Shown in pieces: positions 7,144 through 15,845 of a stretch of DNA of 64,000 nucleotides (position 1 is its first letter; each line of letters begins with the position of its first letter). Source of the DNA: Pseudoalteromonas sp. (lineage in GTDB: Bacteria > Pseudomonadota > Gammaproteobacteria > Enterobacterales > Alteromonadaceae). The notes under the pieces are model-generated. The model searched no databases. It had not been told where the DNA came from and was given only the letters and a program-made list of their open reading frames with translations. The DNA lies in the NCBI RefSeq assembly GCF_018402495.1, contig NZ_JAGYIU010000001.1:806001-870000 (forward strand), read 5' to 3'. A program made the position numbers and the translations under genes.

Positions 7144-8001
7144 ATGACCCTTTTTGTTAACTCACTCACTGTGATTGATTTTTCTTACTTATGCAATAAA
7201 CGCGGTGCAGTTGGCGAAAGTTGGATTGTTGATTTGACTTTACATGGCAAGCTAAACGAAGAGTCTATGGTGTTAGACTTTGGTTTAGTTAAAAAGCAAA
7301 TAAAAGGCATTATTGATGAGTGTATTGATCACCGTTTAGCTGTTCCAAATAACATAAACGGTAGTATTAATGAATTTGCTGATCATAAAACATTAGATTG
7401 TACATTTGGTGAGAATAAGCACCTTGCAATGAGTGCGCCTCATCAAGCTTTTTGCCTGATAGATACCGATAAGATAACCATTGAGTCGGTTACAGCGTAT
7501 TTAGTTGCCACAATACTGCCACAGCTTCCTGATAATATTGAAAAAATTGAACTGGCATTAAAGCCTGAGCACAACCAAAGTTTTTACTACCACTACAGCC
7601 ATGGCCTTAAAAAGCATGATGGTAATTGCCAGCGTATTATTCATGGCCATCGTTCACAAATAGGTATAAGCCTTGGCGGTATCTCTATGCCTCGTTTACA
7701 AAAACAGTGGGCTGATAAATGGCAAGATATTTACTTAGCTACCAGCGAAGATCAAATCAGCGCCTCTGAATTAAAGCATATTATCGCCAAAGAGGATGAC
7801 GTGTGTTTTGCATATACGGCCACGCAAGGATATTTTGAAATGGCTATTAGCGAATCGCGTTGCGACATTTTACCAATAGATACCACAGTAGAATGTATTG
7901 CTGAGTATATTGCCGGCCAAGTAAAACTGCAGCATCCAGAAAAAGACGTAAAAATTACCGCTTATGAAGGCGTTGGTAAGGGGTCAATTAGTTATGCTTA
8001 A
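7144..8001 (+). CDS. Two-domain 6-pyruvoyl-tetrahydropterin synthase homologue (QueD-like)
   Basis: A 285-residue protein made of two PTPS/QueD-type halves. The N-terminal half keeps the family frame (MVLDFGLVKKQIKGII and CIDHRLAVPN) but has lost the zinc histidines: AAH is replaced around DFSYLC and HGHSY by GESW. The C-terminal half has the intact-looking YSHGLKKHDGNCQRIIHGHR, with the histidines and cysteine expected for zinc and catalysis. Family members act on 7,8-dihydroneopterin triphosphate, giving 6-carboxytetrahydropterin in queuosine synthesis or other pterins. Its last codons overlap the start of the M23 peptidase gene by 8 bp, so the two are translationally coupled, an odd pairing. 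The family call is good; substrate and pathway are uncertain. Confidence 0.78.
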   Translation: MTLFVNSLTVIDFSYLCNKRGAVGESWIVDLTLHGKLNEESMVLDFGLVKKQIKGIIDECIDHRLAVPNNINGSINEFADHKTLDCTFGENKHLAMSAPHQAFCLIDTDKITIESVTAYLVATILPQLPDNIEKIELALKPEHNQSFYYHYSHGLKKHDGNCQRIIHGHRSQIGISLGGISMPRLQKQWADKWQDIYLATSEDQISASELKHIIAKEDDVCFAYTATQGYFEMAISESRCDILPIDTTVECIAEYIAGQVKLQHPEKDVKITAYEGVGKGSISYA

Positions 8002-8812
8002 ATCCTTATTAGTGTCAGCGTTAATCGCATCATTTAGTTTTAGTGCTTTGGCAGTTGAACTAAAAGGGCATTTAACTCAAGGCGGCTTGGTTACAGGGCA
8101 ATTAAAGAACGTAAAATCGGTTAGCTTAAATGGTAAGCCATTAAAGCTATCTGATACTGGCTTATTTGTATTTGGTTTTGGTCGTGATGCAAAACCAAAC
8201 CACACTTTATCATGGGTTGATAAAAGTGGAAAAAGCCACAGCCAAGATTTAGTTATAACCCTTCGTGACTACAACATCGATAAAATAACCGGTGTTGCAA
8301 AAAAATATGTATCGCCACCAAAAGCGGTCAGTGAACGTATTAGCCGTGAAGCGGTCGCGGTAAGAAAAGCGCGCGCTGTTAACTCTGACCTAGAGTACTT
8401 TTTACAGCCTGTGCTCAGGCCTGCCGAGGGCCGTATTTCAGGTGTTTATGGAAGCCAGCGTTACTTTAATGGTGAACCACGCAGACCACACTTTGGTTTA
8501 GACATAGCAAATAAAACAGGCTCTCCTGTGTATGCGCCGATCAGCGGTACCGTGGTATTTGCTGAACCAGATTTATATTACTCAGGTGGTACATTAATTT
8601 TAGATCATGGCCACGGTGTTACCTCGACTTACATTCATCTAAGCAAGCTAGATGTAAAAGTGGGGGATGAAATTACACAAGGTATGAAAGTGGCTGAAAT
8701 AGGGGCGACAGGCCGTGTAACTGGCCCACATTTAGATTGGCGATTTAATTGGCAAGGTGAACGCCTTGACCCTGCATTATTGATGCAAGACACATTAGCA
8801 AACAAAAAGTAG
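7994..8812 (+). CDS. Exported M23 family metallopeptidase
   Basis: A 272-residue protein starting MLKSLLVSALIASF with a signal peptide ending near ALA (about residue 21). An upstream GTG at 7964 is rejected because AAGGGG lies about 9 bp before ATG 7994 and the signal peptide begins there. A beta-rich domain precedes an M23/LytM domain with RPHFGLDIA (first zinc His and Asp), YIHLSK and TGPHLDWR. The classic HxH is HxD here, a substitution I have seen in related gammaproteobacterial proteins; Asp could still bind zinc. M23 enzymes cut peptidoglycan cross-bridges or activate amidases. The gene is coupled to the PTPS homologue (8-bp overlap) and followed 5 bp later by a thioesterase, suggesting a three-gene operon. 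Confidence 0.88.
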   Translation: MLKSLLVSALIASFSFSALAVELKGHLTQGGLVTGQLKNVKSVSLNGKPLKLSDTGLFVFGFGRDAKPNHTLSWVDKSGKSHSQDLVITLRDYNIDKITGVAKKYVSPPKAVSERISREAVAVRKARAVNSDLEYFLQPVLRPAEGRISGVYGSQRYFNGEPRRPHFGLDIANKTGSPVYAPISGTVVFAEPDLYYSGGTLILDHGHGVTSTYIHLSKLDVKVGDEITQGMKVAEIGATGRVTGPHLDWRFNWQGERLDPALLMQDTLANKK

Positions 8813-8817
8813 AGATT

Positions 8818-9252
8818 ATGACTCAAGTAGAGCGCGAAGCAATTATTGCGCAGCGTATAAAAGATTCGACCACATCGGTTACAAAAGCGGTATTTCCTGG
8901 GCGTACTAATCATCACAATACGCTATTTGGTGGTGATGCATTAGCGTGGATGGATGAGGTTGCTTTTATAGCAGCTACCCGTTTTTGCCGTAAGCCATTA
9001 GTGACTATTTCATCTGATAGGGTAGATTTTAAAGAGGCTATTCCGGCAGGTTCATTTGCCGAATTAATCTCAAAAGTGTCGCATGTAGGGAATACGAGTT
9101 TAAAAGTGGATGTGGAAATATTCTTAGAAACCATGCACAAAGATAATAAGCATTCTGCTATTACGGGTAGTTTTACCTTTGTTGCCGTGGATGATAACCA
9201 CAGACCAACACCGGTAGTATGCGATAAAATGCTACATGGCTTTGAGTTATAA
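8818..9252 (+). CDS. Acyl-CoA thioesterase (hotdog, YciA/BFIT type)
   Basis: A 144-residue single hotdog-domain protein. The signature PGRTNHHNTLFGGDALAWMD (a diagnostic N-H-x-x-x-x-F-G-G segment with the catalytic Asp following) and VDFKEAIPAGSF are typical of YciA and acyl-CoA hydrolase family members. These hydrolyse fatty acyl-CoA to free acid and CoA in the cytosol, often as hexamers. It begins 5 bp after the M23 peptidase stop, and its ATG is preceded by AGAG, so it is probably the last gene of that operon. A hairpin with a weak T-run follows. The preferred chain length cannot be read from sequence. Confidence 0.9.
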   Translation: MTQVEREAIIAQRIKDSTTSVTKAVFPGRTNHHNTLFGGDALAWMDEVAFIAATRFCRKPLVTISSDRVDFKEAIPAGSFAELISKVSHVGNTSLKVDVEIFLETMHKDNKHSAITGSFTFVAVDDNHRPTPVVCDKMLHGFEL

Positions 9253-9271
9253 CGCGAAATAGTAAATTAAT

Positions 9272-9298
9272 ATAAGCACCTAGTTTGGTGCTTATATT
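9272..9298 (+). terminator. Hairpin terminator after the thioesterase
   Basis: ATAAGCACC and GGTGCTTAT pair perfectly over nine bases around TAGTTT, 20 bp after the thioesterase stop. The T-run is weak (ATTAAAAA follows), so efficiency is uncertain, but position and stem support a terminator of the PTPS-M23-thioesterase unit. Confidence 0.65.
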
Positions 9299-9403
9299 AA
9301 AAACCATTAAGAACACATCATACAATATTTGCTAAAACTATAAACTTAGCATAAATGTTTGTTTGGAATAATGGGTAAAAAAGGAGGGTGTCAATTTCAA
9401 AAT

Positions 9404-9432
9404 AAAAAGGCGTGCACAAAGCACACCTTTTA
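9404..9432 (-). terminator. Terminator after the antiporter gene
   Basis: Reading leftward, AAAAGGTGTGC and GCACGCCTTTTT form a G-C-rich stem with one imperfection and a small loop, ending in a T-run, 5 bp beyond the antiporter stop at 9437. It would close the leftward moxR-to-antiporter operon. Confidence 0.75.
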
Positions 9433-9436
9433 AAAA

Positions 9437-10759
9437 TTAAAGTACCATGGCGGCTATCCAGCCGAATACCAATAGCGGTAAATTAAAGTGAATGAAGGTT
9501 GGTACCACTGAATCCCAAATATGATCGTGCTGACCATCAGCATTAAGGCCAGATGTTGGCCCTAATGTAGAATCAGAGGCAGGGGAGCCTGCATCACCGA
9601 GCGCACCCGCTGTTCCTACTAGTGCAGCGGTTGCCATTACGGAAAAGTTTAATTCTAAACATAAAGGCACAAACAAGGTGGCAATAATAGGCACCGTTGA
9701 AAACGAGCTGCCAATTCCCATCGTTATGAATAAGCCGACTAATAAAATAACAGCCGCTGCCATCGGTTTATTGCCATCAAAAATAGCGGCGCTACTGTTA
9801 ACTAAGCTGGCTACGTGTCCGGTTTCTTTCATGACCGCGGCAAAACCTTGTGCTGAGATCATAATAAAACCAATCATGGCCATCATTGCCACGCCTTTAC
9901 TAAATACGTCGCCGTTTTCTTCCCACTTAACCACACCAAATACACTAAATATAACCACGCCAACTAGGCCGCCTAATATCATAGAGCCACTGGCATTTTG
10001 AGCAATTAACGACGCAACAACAGCAAATAAACCAACCATCATTACTTTTTTTGGGTTATCAACCTCTGTTTGTTTACTCTCAACGGTAAGGGCAGTATTT
10101 GTATATTCTCGGCGTTTTCTATAACTAATAAACAACGCAATTAACAACCCCACAAACATGCCAATAGCAGGAATAATCATTGCTAAAGGTACGCTGGTAT
10201 TGACTATTTCAAGGCCATTATCGACAAGGTTTTTATGTAATATTGAGTATAAATAAATTCCACCAAACCCATAAGGGAGTACCATATACGAGGTGGCTAA
10301 ACCAAAGGTCAAAATACAAGCAATGGCGCGTCTGTCTAATCGCAATTTGTTAAACACCACTAATAGTGGCGGAATTAAAATAGGAATAAACGCAATATGG
10401 ACAGGGACTAAGTTTTGTGAAGATATAGCAAAAATCAAAATAATAAACAGGATAAAATAGCTTAGCAGGGTTTCGCTTGAGCCAGTTTGTGCGTTAACTT
10501 TTGCCAATAACTTCGCAGCTAAAATACGTGTTAGGCCTGACTTAGAAATTGCCACGGCAAATGCCCCCAACATAGCATAACTTAAAGCAATCTCGGCACC
10601 TGACGATAATCCTGAATTAAATGCATCGATGCTTTCTTTCAATCCCATGCCAGCGGTTAATCCGGCGACCAGTGCACTTATCGTCATTGCAACAATCACA
10701 TTTACACGGACTAAAGTGAGTCCCAGCATTAAAATAACGCCGATAATTACTGCGTTCAT
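9437..10759 (-). CDS. Na+/H+ antiporter family transporter (YuiF-like)
   Basis: A 440-residue integral membrane protein with about 11-12 hydrophobic segments. The N-terminal [20 protein letters not shown] and the internal [18 protein letters not shown] and [19 protein letters not shown] segments match the Na_H_antiporter/YuiF group within the ion transporter superfamily. These proteins are annotated as sodium/proton antiporters, but some relatives carry organic or amino acids, so substrate is open. Its ATG overlaps the TGA of the transglutaminase gene by 4 bp (ATGA), showing translational coupling with the moxR-DUF58-tgpA operon. That partnership is unusual. It is the last gene before a terminator. 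Confidence 0.82.
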   Translation of the reverse strand: MNAVIIGVILMLGLTLVRVNVIVAMTISALVAGLTAGMGLKESIDAFNSGLSSGAEIALSYAMLGAFAVAISKSGLTRILAAKLLAKVNAQTGSSETLLSYFILFIILIFAISSQNLVPVHIAFIPILIPPLLVVFNKLRLDRRAIACILTFGLATSYMVLPYGFGGIYLYSILHKNLVDNGLEIVNTSVPLAMIIPAIGMFVGLLIALFISYRKRREYTNTALTVESKQTEVDNPKKVMMVGLFAVVASLIAQNASGSMILGGLVGVVIFSVFGVVKWEENGDVFSKGVAMMAMIGFIMISAQGFAAVMKETGHVASLVNSSAAIFDGNKPMAAAVILLVGLFITMGIGSSFSTVPIIATLFVPLCLELNFSVMATAALVGTAGALGDAGSPASDSTLGPTSGLNADGQHDHIWDSVVPTFIHFNLPLLVFGWIAAMVL

Positions 10760-12735
10760 AGATTTCTCTGTTTTGTAGATTTAATTAATTTTATCAGATC
10801 TTTAGCCTGATTTTTACGTTCTTTAGTAAATGGATGTCTTGCATAGCGCACTTGCTTAAATAACTCACAAAAAGCGGTTAATTGTTGCTCTGCATGGGGC
10901 GCTTGGTTGCTAATGTGTTCTAAAGTTTGGGTTGGCGTGGCATTTTCAGGATAGCTAATCGCGTGTTTATTAGCCCAACGAATAATTTCATAATACTCAT
11001 TGACCAGTGGCGGTTGCTTTGTTGCGGCTTTAGGGCGGTTTAAATAAATAAAGTAAGTCGTAAAACTCAAAATTAAAATAATAATAACTCCAAGCGGCAC
11101 AAGCCAAATAAACTTATTACCAAATAAGGTAGCAAATAAATCTTGTTGCTTGTCTTTATCAAACCCAAGTACCCAACTAGACCATTGATAATCTAAGTTT
11201 TCTAATTCAAGTCTAAGCCAATTAATGGCGGCATAGTTACTTAAACTAACGAGTCCAAAGTTAATATTATTTTTAAATTCGTCATTAAGGGTGGTACTTT
11301 GTGACAAGGAGCCGTTTAACCGCTCGGGTGCGACAACTGCTGTGGCATCAAATATTTTCCAACCGGCACCAGTATATACTTCAACCCAGGCATGCGCATC
11401 GTATTGACGAATAGTCATATAATCACTGTTTTTATTTAACTCGCCTCCTAAATAGCCACTGACAACACGCGCAGGAATACCTGCACTTCTAAAAATAAAG
11501 GCAGCGGCACTGGCATAATGCCCGCAAAAGCCGCGTTTATTAGTAAACATAAACTGATCGAGCGTATTTTCGCCGCGCATGGGAGTGGGTGTTAATGTAT
11601 AGCTAAATTCATTTTTTGAAAAATAGCTTAAAAGTTGATTAAAAAATTCATCGGCATTGGCACTATTATTTTTTAATTGTTGCGCTAACTGCTGAGATTT
11701 TTGATTATTACTAACAGTTAATTGGCTATAAAACCGCTGTTGGGACTTATTAAGCGATGTACTAGATAACGGTTCACTATTAACTGCATATTGTAAAACC
11801 TTGGATTTATATTGTTGTTTACGTAATAAACCTAAAGTATTGGCAATAACATTGGGGCTTTCACTGCTTGAAAAACCAAGCCCATATAGCCAATCTGAAA
11901 TAGCAGGCTCAGCTATGACCGTATACTGAGCCTCATTTTCACTCGTACTTTTTTTAGCGGGTAATATCAACGCTTGCTTTAAAAAGGAGGATGTTTTCCA
12001 CGCTGCACCATCAAATTCATCATGTACAATAGCGCGCCAATAATAGGGCGTAGGGGGTGGTGTACCATTAAATTTTGCTCTAAATACTAGTTCATCTGAA
12101 TTTGATAACTTTGCTATATCAAACGGATCGACTTGTTCAGATAATCCTGTTTGTGCCATTTTGGGCCCTGGTAGTTGCCAAAATGCTGGAAGTTTAGGTA
12201 AAAATAATAAAAGTATTACGGCTAAAGGAAAAGCCAGTAGCATAATTTTAGCACTTTGTTTTGAAGAGAGTTTTAAGCTATGACTAGACTCTAATAACCC
12301 TAGCACCGCAAAGTTTAAAATATAGAAGGTGCTTATAACTAAGGTAGTAAAAATGGTTTGGCTAAACAAATATACCGCTGAGAGTGAAAAGAACGTAAGG
12401 GTAATGATCAATTGGTAATGCTGTTTTGATTTTGCCTGCAATAATTTAAAAACACACGACAATAACAGCATGGCTACAAATAATACGACGGTATCTTTAA
12501 AGCCTATGCTGCTTAGCATAATAATTAATGCAATGGCGGCCAATCCATTAGCAAACCACGCGTTGGGTTTTTGCTTTTGTTTAACTGTTAAATAAATATT
12601 CCAGCCACATAACACACTAAGCATAGCAATAAAGGGCAGGGGTAAGTGCTCTGTAAAAAAACTGACTAGCCCTAAATAAATAAACGATAGAGCAAAGTTA
12701 ATAACGCGATGATTTTTAATCTCATTCATTATCAT
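10756..12735 (-). CDS. TgpA-like membrane transglutaminase-domain protein
   Basis: A 659-residue inner-membrane protein. The N-terminal 180 residues form about six membrane helices (DUF3488/TgpA_N-like), followed by a periplasmic transglutaminase-like domain with a complete Cys-His-Asp triad: Cys404 ([10 protein letters not shown]), His448 (YDAHAWVEV) and Asp463 (IFDATA). One more membrane helix follows near 555-575, then a cytoplasmic tail (DUF4129-like). Related TgpA of Pseudomonas aeruginosa is reported to be important for viability. The start may be ATG 12735 or 12729; either overlaps the DUF58 stop, so translation is coupled. MoxR and DUF58 genes lie directly upstream, the standard trio. 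Role is inferred as envelope protein maturation or cross-linking. Confidence 0.88.
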   Translation of the reverse strand: MIMNEIKNHRVINFALSFIYLGLVSFFTEHLPLPFIAMLSVLCGWNIYLTVKQKQKPNAWFANGLAAIALIIMLSSIGFKDTVVLFVAMLLLSCVFKLLQAKSKQHYQLIITLTFFSLSAVYLFSQTIFTTLVISTFYILNFAVLGLLESSHSLKLSSKQSAKIMLLAFPLAVILLLFLPKLPAFWQLPGPKMAQTGLSEQVDPFDIAKLSNSDELVFRAKFNGTPPPTPYYWRAIVHDEFDGAAWKTSSFLKQALILPAKKSTSENEAQYTVIAEPAISDWLYGLGFSSSESPNVIANTLGLLRKQQYKSKVLQYAVNSEPLSSTSLNKSQQRFYSQLTVSNNQKSQQLAQQLKNNSANADEFFNQLLSYFSKNEFSYTLTPTPMRGENTLDQFMFTNKRGFCGHYASAAAFIFRSAGIPARVVSGYLGGELNKNSDYMTIRQYDAHAWVEVYTGAGWKIFDATAVVAPERLNGSLSQSTTLNDEFKNNINFGLVSLSNYAAINWLRLELENLDYQWSSWVLGFDKDKQQDLFATLFGNKFIWLVPLGVIIILILSFTTYFIYLNRPKAATKQPPLVNEYYEIIRWANKHAISYPENATPTQTLEHISNQAPHAEQQLTAFCELFKQVRYARHPFTKERKNQAKDLIKLIKSTKQRNL

Positions 12736-13711
12736 TACCGACTTGGCTTAACGCTTGTAAACAGCGCTGATGATGCAGCTTGCCTGAATTGCTGGCGATT
12801 AATTTATTAGGAAGTTTTAAAGAATAATTAATGTCACTTTCAAATGCCTGGCAAACTAAAAAACAGAGTTGCCCTAAACGCTGTTCGCTATCGCCCGTGA
12901 CTAAGTTAAAATCGAATTGTGCATCGGCTGATTTAAAATCACTAAATTGTTTTACAAGTAATTGCTGTGTTTTTGCATAGTGCTTCCATGATATTCGCTG
13001 CAACCCCATTTCTGGCAAATGAGTAATTAAACTTTCAAATTCATCATCACCTTTATGTTTTTCAGTGCCTTCATCGGTATTATTTGCAACTAAGTTTTGG
13101 TGTTTTTGATTTGTTGTTTTAATAATTGACGGATAAACATACACCACTTTATTAGGTTGTATATAACTCCACACATTGACTAAACCAAAGGGGTAATTAC
13201 TGGCAATTTTTATTGGCTTTATCTGATAACAGCCTCGCTTTGTATAAGGTAATGATAATTGACATTTTATTGCTTCATTTTTAACGCGTGTAATGTAACA
13301 CGCATTTTTTAAATCATTGGGGTAACTCAATGTAATTGATTGGCAAGGATCAGCTGCTTCTATTTGCCAAACTAGCTGTGGTGCCTGAGGCGAAAAACTT
13401 TCAATGGCGTATTTAAAGCTGACAGTTAAACCTCTGGCATTACTGTAGCCCAATAACAATGCAAAAATTATAATCACAAACATTAAATAAGCCATAAACA
13501 GAATTAAATTATTTTGATAATTAATCCCCATTACAAAATTTAATGATGCAACAACGCTAAAGTAAACGCCAAGCGTGGATGGTAAAACATAAATAGTATT
13601 ATGTTTTAAGGTGATGCTATTTTTTTTGTGCTTATTTTTTAATAAGGCCTTTAAAATCGCGCTTTTTATATCGAGAATAAAAGTAGGGCGCTTAAATTTA
13701 TAAATACGCAT
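12722..13711 (-). CDS. DUF58 domain protein
   Basis: A 329-residue protein with two adjacent N-terminal membrane helices (about residues 45-90: GVYFSVVASLNFVMGI and LILFMAYLMFVIIIFALLLG), then a beta-rich region and the DUF58 core with EKHKGDDEFESL, GLQRISWKHYAKTQQLLVK and a C-terminal helical part. DUF58 proteins pair with MoxR AAA ATPases and often have a degenerate von Willebrand A-like fold thought to help metal- or maturation-related chaperoning. The gene starts 4 bp after the moxR stop and overlaps the tgpA start, so the three are one transcription unit. Exact function is unknown. Confidence 0.87.
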   Translation of the reverse strand: MRIYKFKRPTFILDIKSAILKALLKNKHKKNSITLKHNTIYVLPSTLGVYFSVVASLNFVMGINYQNNLILFMAYLMFVIIIFALLLGYSNARGLTVSFKYAIESFSPQAPQLVWQIEAADPCQSITLSYPNDLKNACYITRVKNEAIKCQLSLPYTKRGCYQIKPIKIASNYPFGLVNVWSYIQPNKVVYVYPSIIKTTNQKHQNLVANNTDEGTEKHKGDDEFESLITHLPEMGLQRISWKHYAKTQQLLVKQFSDFKSADAQFDFNLVTGDSEQRLGQLCFLVCQAFESDINYSLKLPNKLIASNSGKLHHQRCLQALSQVGNDNE

Positions 13712-13715
13712 TTAC

Positions 13716-14621
13716 CTAAACTGGCACTAAAACATGTTTTAAAATGGCCGCTATTTGTGTATCGCCCGCATCACTATGTAAGCCTAATCGATGCTGACAC
13801 ACACTTGAAAAAACAGCCTGTACATCTTCGGGTAATACGTAGTCACGGCCTTCAATATAGGCCCACGCTTTGGCCGATTTAGCCAGTGCCATACTGGCTC
13901 TTGGGGAAAGCGAAGTCGTTAATGTTTGAGGCTCACGCGTATAAGTTACTAACTCAATTATATAATCAACCACCGGCGAACTTAGCGTGATATTTGATAT
14001 AGCATCTTGAATTTGCTTAAGTTGATGTTGTTCAATTCGCTGCGGTAATTGCGAATAATCACGTTTTTGATTATTTAACAGTAACCGTTTTTCTGCATCT
14101 TTAGGTGGAAATCCTAAACTAATTCGCATTAAAAAACGATCTAGTTGTGATTCTGGTAACGGGTATGTACCTGCCTGATATAATGGATTTTGAGTCGCAA
14201 TTACAAAAAATGGAGTAGGGAGCGGGTACTTGTCTCCATCTACTGTTACTTGATGTTCTTCCATCGCCTCCAATAAAGCACTTTGTGTTTTAGGACCCGC
14301 GCGATTTATTTCATCAGCGAGCACCACTTGGCTAAAAATCGGGCCTTTATGAAATGAAAAACTATGTTCTTTATTATTAAATATATTGGTGCCAATAATA
14401 TCAGCGGGCAATAAATCGCTGGTGAATTGTATACGCTGATACGATAACCCCAGTACTGCAGCTAATGCATGCGACAAAGTGGTTTTTCCCATGCCGGGTA
14501 AGTCTTCAATTAGTAAATGGCCTTCACTAAATAAACAGGCTAACGCTAATTTTATTTGTTGTTGTTTACCAAATATAACGGTAGATAGGTCATCAATTAT
14601 TGTCGTAACAATGTGCTGCAT
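13716..14621 (-). CDS. MoxR family AAA+ ATPase
   Basis: A 301-residue AAA+ ATPase of the MoxR class. It shows a Walker A at about 39-47 (DLPGMGKTTL), Walker B VVLADEINRAGPKTQSALLE, the MEEHQVTVDG insert typical of MoxR, sensor 1 VIATQNP and the sensor 2 region SPRASMALAKSAKAWA. MoxR ATPases act as chaperones that assemble or activate partner proteins bearing VWA or DUF58 domains. It begins 8 bp after the upstream receiver-domain gene and is followed 4 bp later by DUF58. This is the first gene of the conserved trio and may be co-expressed with the receiver gene. Confidence 0.93.
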   Translation of the reverse strand: MQHIVTTIIDDLSTVIFGKQQQIKLALACLFSEGHLLIEDLPGMGKTTLSHALAAVLGLSYQRIQFTSDLLPADIIGTNIFNNKEHSFSFHKGPIFSQVVLADEINRAGPKTQSALLEAMEEHQVTVDGDKYPLPTPFFVIATQNPLYQAGTYPLPESQLDRFLMRISLGFPPKDAEKRLLLNNQKRDYSQLPQRIEQHQLKQIQDAISNITLSSPVVDYIIELVTYTREPQTLTTSLSPRASMALAKSAKAWAYIEGRDYVLPEDVQAVFSSVCQHRLGLHSDAGDTQIAAILKHVLVPV

Positions 14622-14629
14622 AATTTCCT

Positions 14630-15013
14630 TTAATCTATGAGTTCTAAACGTTTCATTACCGCATCAACTTTTTGCGCGTTAAAGGGCTTAGCTATAAATT
14701 CTTTTGCGCCTAGCTCCCAGGTATTTTGCACTGTTTCAAAGCTATTGTGGCCTGAACACATAACAACATGTGCATGAGGGTGTTCGTTGTTAATTGACTC
14801 TAAAATTTCAATGCTTTCAGAATCAGGTAAATCAACATCTAAGAATATAACGTTGGGTGATTTTTCAATAAGCAGAGGTTTAGCACAATTAAAATTATCG
14901 CACTCAATAATGTCATCAAAACCTAAACCGGCTAATACTTGGCTTAAATCAGCGCGGATCTGTTTAACATCATCAATAATTAAAATTGGTTCGAGTGGGC
15001 GTACAAATTCCAT
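14630..15013 (-). CDS. Single-domain response regulator (CheY-like)
   Basis: A 127-residue stand-alone receiver domain. It has the acidic pair Asp14-Asp15 (LIIDDVKQ), phosphoacceptor Asp59 (VIFLDVDLPD), Ser87 at the Thr/Ser switch position (MCSGHN) and Lys109 (FIAKPF), so all phosphorylation residues are present. There is no output domain, so it must work by protein interaction. It lies 8 bp upstream of moxR on the same strand, which suggests a phosphorylation input into the MoxR-DUF58-TgpA unit. No histidine kinase is nearby, so its partner is elsewhere. The link to MoxR is inferred from spacing. Confidence 0.87.
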   Translation of the reverse strand: MEFVRPLEPILIIDDVKQIRADLSQVLAGLGFDDIIECDNFNCAKPLLIEKSPNVIFLDVDLPDSESIEILESINNEHPHAHVVMCSGHNSFETVQNTWELGAKEFIAKPFNAQKVDAVMKRLELID

Positions 15014-15392
15014 ATGAATACTTCAATGTTTTTTACGGCTTGTGCTTTAATATTAAGCTAAGCATTAAGGAACCTCAAGGTGATAACTATGAATAACCAT
15101 AATAGTTGTTTAAAGTCACTTAATGTCCGATTTAAAGTCACTTAATGTCCGATACCGTCTAGTATTGGACTTAGTATATGTGTATTTATTAAAATAGAGC
15201 GCAGCTTATATATAGATACATTACTACCTATAATTTATATTATGTTAAATAAGGTAAAAATGTACTTAATCAAACTAACTATCGGCAATTACGTCACTTA
15301 TAAACATGGTATTTTAGCCCTTTTATTCGCACATTATTTATTTATAGTAATATGCTCTACTTTATTAAATATAAAAACGCTGTAATGACATT
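15014..15392. other. Intergenic region with a 22-bp tandem duplication
   Basis: About 380 AT-rich bases between the receiver gene and DUF1090. No credible gene was seen on either strand. The only structure is a perfect head-to-tail duplication at 15109-15130 and 15131-15152. The promoter of the leftward receiver-moxR operon probably lies in its left part. Confidence 0.5.
15109..15152. repeat. Perfect 22-bp tandem direct repeat
   Basis: The unit TTTAAAGTCACTTAATGTCC plus GA occurs twice without a gap, at 15109-15130 and 15131-15152. It lies about 100-140 bp upstream of the receiver gene, so it could be a doubled regulator site, or simply a slippage duplication. No inverted symmetry is evident within the unit. 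Confidence 0.8.
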
Positions 15393-15818
15393 TTAATCAA
15401 TCAAACTATTTCGCTCATCAATTAATTGCTTAAGCTGTTTAGTTTTGTCGTTTAGCTTTTGCTGATACTTTTCAACTTTGTCATGCTTACCTTGGCGCTT
15501 AGCTTTTTTAAGATCGGTTTTATATTCTTCAATTTCGCTATTGGTATCATCTATTTTTTGTTGCAACTCTGCTTTTAATCCATCCTGGGTGCAGTATTCG
15601 TTTATATTATTGAGTGCTTTATTAAGACCTGCAACTTGGTGTGAATTACCTTGGCGTTTTGCAGCTAATAACTCGAGGTTAACTTCACAGGCTTTTTTCG
15701 CACACCCCGTTAAATCTGCACAATCATCTTTGGCCAATACAACTGTTGAACCGGCAAATAAAAAACTTATTGTAATACCTTTAATAATCGTCATTTTATA
15801 GTTTTTATTATCTCGCAT
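15393..15818 (-). CDS. DUF1090 family periplasmic protein (YqjC-like)
   Basis: A protein of up to 141 residues; the likely start is the internal Met (MTIIKGITISFLF) eight residues in, which begins a clean signal peptide ending VLA-KDD. The mature part has four cysteines in DDCADLTGCAKKACEVN and NEYCTQDG, then a long charged coiled-coil-like helix (AELQQKIDDTNSEIEEYKTD, KRQGKHDKVEKYQQKL). This matches DUF1090, small exported proteins of unknown function similar to E. coli YqjC. It is 27 bp downstream of pfkA on the same strand, so co-transcription is possible. Confidence 0.8.
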   Translation of the reverse strand: MRDNKNYKMTIIKGITISFLFAGSTVVLAKDDCADLTGCAKKACEVNLELLAAKRQGNSHQVAGLNKALNNINEYCTQDGLKAELQQKIDDTNSEIEEYKTDLKKAKRQGKHDKVEKYQQKLNDKTKQLKQLIDERNSLID

Positions 15819-15845
15819 TGGTCATTATTCCTCTTTAATTCATTG

